A DNA stretch of 64,000 bases from Betaproteobacteria bacterium (GTDB taxonomy: Bacteria; Pseudomonadota; Gammaproteobacteria; Burkholderiales; Usitatibacteraceae), in NCBI GenBank assembly GCA_016709665.1, contig JADJMI010000026.1:124001-188000 (forward strand), in the 5' to 3' direction. Positions within the stretch are counted from its first letter, which is position 1; the number at the start of each line of letters is the position of its first letter. The position numbers and the translations under genes are program-made. This document shows, piece after piece, positions 62,442 through 64,000 of the stretch. The notes beneath the pieces are model-generated. The model was given only the letters and a program-made list of their open reading frames with translations. It had not been told where the DNA came from and made no database searches.

Positions 62442-62455
62442 TTGATCCCGGTCAA
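62442..62455 (+). promoter_or_regulatory. FNR-type box and likely class II promoter for the universal stress protein
   Basis: TTGAT-CCCG-GTCAA has one mismatch to the FNR consensus. A -10-like TACCAT lies at 62477-62482. The gap between box and -10 is 21 bases, close to the 22 expected when FNR binds at -41.5, so anaerobic activation of the next gene is likely. Confidence 0.65.
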
Positions 62456-62524
62456 CCGGGTGGCGGCCTGCCGGCGTACCATGAATTCGAAGCCGTTCCG
62501 ATTCCGTTCCAGAGGAGGTACACC

Positions 62525-62968
62525 ATGTTCCGACGCATCCTCTGCGCCACCGACGGATCCAAGCGTTCCGCCCATGCCGTGAAGACAGCCGCCGCGCTCG
62601 CGCACGGCACCGGCGGCACGCTCACCCTCGTCCACGTCACGCCGGACTACCGCACGCCCTACTACCCGGACGGCGTGATGATCGACTGGCCGAGCGAGAA
62701 GGACTACAAGCGCGACTGCAAGGCCGCCGCCGAGAAGGTGTTCGAAAAGGACGCCGCGCTCGCGCTGAAGGAGGGCGTCGCGGTCGACACCATCCACCTC
62801 TTCGGCGATTCGCCGGCCGACGAGATCCTCGCGGCCACCAAGCGGGCGAAGGCCGACCTGGTCGTGATGGCCTCGCATGGACGCAAGGGGTTCGAAGCCC
62901 TGCTGCTCGGCAGCGAGACGCAGAAGGTGCTCGCGCGCACGCAGGTTCCCGTTCTCGTGGTGCGCTGA
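62525..62968 (+). CDS. Universal stress protein, UspA family
   Basis: 147 residues. It starts MFRRILCATDGSKRSAHAVKTAAALA and has the ATP-binding type glycine motif LVVMASHGRKGFEALLLGSETQKVLARTQVPVLVV. It is usually induced under energy or oxygen stress. An AGAGGAGG site lies seven bases before the ATG. It is probably an FNR target in view of the box upstream. Confidence 0.9.
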   Translation: MFRRILCATDGSKRSAHAVKTAAALAHGTGGTLTLVHVTPDYRTPYYPDGVMIDWPSEKDYKRDCKAAAEKVFEKDAALALKEGVAVDTIHLFGDSPADEILAATKRAKADLVVMASHGRKGFEALLLGSETQKVLARTQVPVLVVR

Positions 62969-62969
62969 C

Positions 62970-63389
62970 ATGGTCGCCAAGTCCCTCGGTGGCGCGGCGA
63001 AAGCCGCGCCCCTTTCCCCTGCCGAACGCGAGGAGCTTCGCGCCGTTCTCGTGTCGCTTCGCGCCCGGGCCGAAGCGGCCGTCACGCGCAAGCAGGGGGA
63101 GCTGAAGGGCGAGGACGCCCAGCTTTTCCGCGACCTCGGGCCGACGGGCGACTGGGCCCTGGCCGAGGCCGAATTCGAACGCGACATGGCCGGCGCCGCC
63201 CAGGCGCGCGATGTGCTCGCCCTGGTGAAGGCGGCCGAGCAGCGGATGAACTCGGGCGACTACGGCTGGTGCGAGGATTGCGGTGCGGCGATCGGCTACG
63301 CGAGGCTCTCCGCCTCGCCGGCGGCGATCCGCTGCGTCGCCTGCCAGGGCGCGCGCGAGCGTCCGGGCCGCGGTTCCGTCTCGCGCTGA
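62970..63389 (+). CDS. TraR/DksA-type zinc-finger protein
   Basis: 139 residues. A coiled-coil part (about 15-85, with the segment EREELRAVLVSLRARAEAAV) leads to a C4 zinc finger: CEDC near residue 97 and CVAC near 118. DksA proteins bind RNA polymerase and adjust promoters with ppGpp. It starts one base after the stress protein stop, so the two are likely cotranscribed. Confidence 0.85.
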   Translation: MVAKSLGGAAKAAPLSPAEREELRAVLVSLRARAEAAVTRKQGELKGEDAQLFRDLGPTGDWALAEAEFERDMAGAAQARDVLALVKAAEQRMNSGDYGWCEDCGAAIGYARLSASPAAIRCVACQGARERPGRGSVSR

Positions 63390-63413
63390 TCCCAGAACTC
63401 CAACGACCCCGCA

Positions 63414-64000
63414 ATGAACAACGAAACCCTCACGCGCGCGGCTGCGCGCTTTCGTGGCGCCCGCACGGACCCGCCGCCGGCGTCGGTCGGCATCTCCAAG
63501 ACGACCCATCCGCTGCATCCGCTCTTCTCGCCCAAGTCCGTCGCCCTCGTGGGCGCGAGCGCCCGGCCCGGCTCGCTGGGCCAGGTGGTGCTCGCGAACC
63601 TGAAGCAAGGCGGCTTCAAGGGGCCGATCCTCCTGGTCAATCCGAGCCGGGACAAGCTCGGCGAGGACCCCTGCTACCCCTCCCTCGAAGCGCTGCCCGA
63701 GCGCGTCGACCTGGCCGTCGTGACGGCGCCCGCGGCGCAGATGCCCGACATCGCGGCGCAGGCCGCCCGCGCCCGGATCCCCGCGCTGCTCATCCTGTCC
63801 GCGGGGTTCGGGGAGACCGGCCCGGAAGGCGAGGCGCTGCAGAAGCGCACGGTCGATGCGGCCCGCGAAGGCGGCGTGCGCATCCTCGGACCGAACTGCG
63901 TGGGATTGCTGCGACCCTCGATCGGCCTGAACGCGTCCTTCGCCCGCACGGCCTGCGCGCCGGGCGGCATCGCCCTCGTGTCGCAATCCGGGGCGATCTG
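63414..64000 (+). CDS. Acyl-CoA synthetase (ADP-forming) or Pat-type protein acetyltransferase, N-terminal part
   Basis: Open to the window edge; about 195 residues are visible. The CoA-binding domain has SVALVGASARPGSLGQVVLANL, PEGE with SAGFGET and a GPNCVGLLRP signature. The remaining ATP-grasp and any acetyltransferase domain lie outside the window. In many betaproteobacteria the gene after a stress protein codes for such a protein. Confidence 0.8.
   Translation, partial: MNNETLTRAAARFRGARTDPPPASVGISKTTHPLHPLFSPKSVALVGASARPGSLGQVVLANLKQGGFKGPILLVNPSRDKLGEDPCYPSLEALPERVDLAVVTAPAAQMPDIAAQAARARIPALLILSAGFGETGPEGEALQKRTVDAAREGGVRILGPNCVGLLRPSIGLNASFARTACAPGGIALVSQSGAI

Overview
The window comes from a GC-rich proteobacterium, most likely a betaproteobacterium that oxidises reduced sulfur compounds. 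The order ruvC-ruvA-ruvB-ybgC-tolQRAB-pal-cpoB-queC, the FNR/hemN pair and slmA fit that group. The sulfur genes are of the oxidative type: dsrEFH, dsrL, dsrN and dsrR are present, no dsrD is seen, and the apr genes have an aprM anchor. No rRNA, CRISPR array, insertion sequence or phage gene was recognised. No gene-free stretch is longer than about 265 bases.

Layout. 1-2.2 kb: 3' end of clpA, then flavocytochrome c sulfide dehydrogenase (fccA, fccB). 2.3-6.4 kb: ATP-grasp protein, and on the minus strand an acetyltransferase, SlmA and a HerA-like ATPase. 6.4-15.2 kb: yebC, ruvCAB and the Tol-Pal operon through queC. 15.3-22.7 kb: YeeE/YedE transporter, two tRNA-Lys genes, a DUF599-like protein, a broken orphan soeA copy, a TauE/SafE exporter, an SCP2-like secreted protein, a membrane protein and a cysteine-free DsrC paralogue. 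22.7-26.2 kb: a five-gene minus-strand operon headed by an HTH-[2Fe-2S]-FAD fusion. 26.4-28.5 kb: tusA, dsrE2 and a FadL porin. 28.5-31.4 kb: a second minus-strand operon with a TauD/TfdA oxygenase, a 199-residue unknown, a tandem TusA, an orphan Cas6-like protein and a 73-residue unknown. 31.7-44.7 kb: dsrABEFHCMKLJOPNR plus cobA. 44.7-48.9 kb: a NarXL-like two-component system, sat and a LysR regulator. 49.0-53.4 kb: aprMBA with three accessory genes. 53.5-59.3 kb: a phosphodiesterase, soeABC and a Rieske fusion protein. 59.4-64 kb: a DsbD_2-like membrane protein, hemN, fnr, a universal stress protein, a DksA-like protein and the start of an acyl-CoA synthetase.

How it works together (inference from families): sulfide is oxidised by FccAB. 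Stored or bound sulfur is passed by TusA, DsrE2 and DsrEFH to DsrC, and reverse DsrAB with DsrMKJOP and DsrL makes sulfite. Sulfite is then oxidised by two parallel routes: indirectly by AprBA/AprM and Sat with ATP formation, and directly by SoeABC. CobA supplies a siroheme precursor. TauE-type exporters could remove excess sulfite.

Two short DNA motifs recur in front of the sulfur operons and may mark a common regulon. One-base losses of frame occur in ruvC, tolB, cpoB, queC, a DUF599-like gene and both soeA copies. Several lie in short G or C runs, and they may be assembly errors; genes with such breaks are annotated over their full extent.
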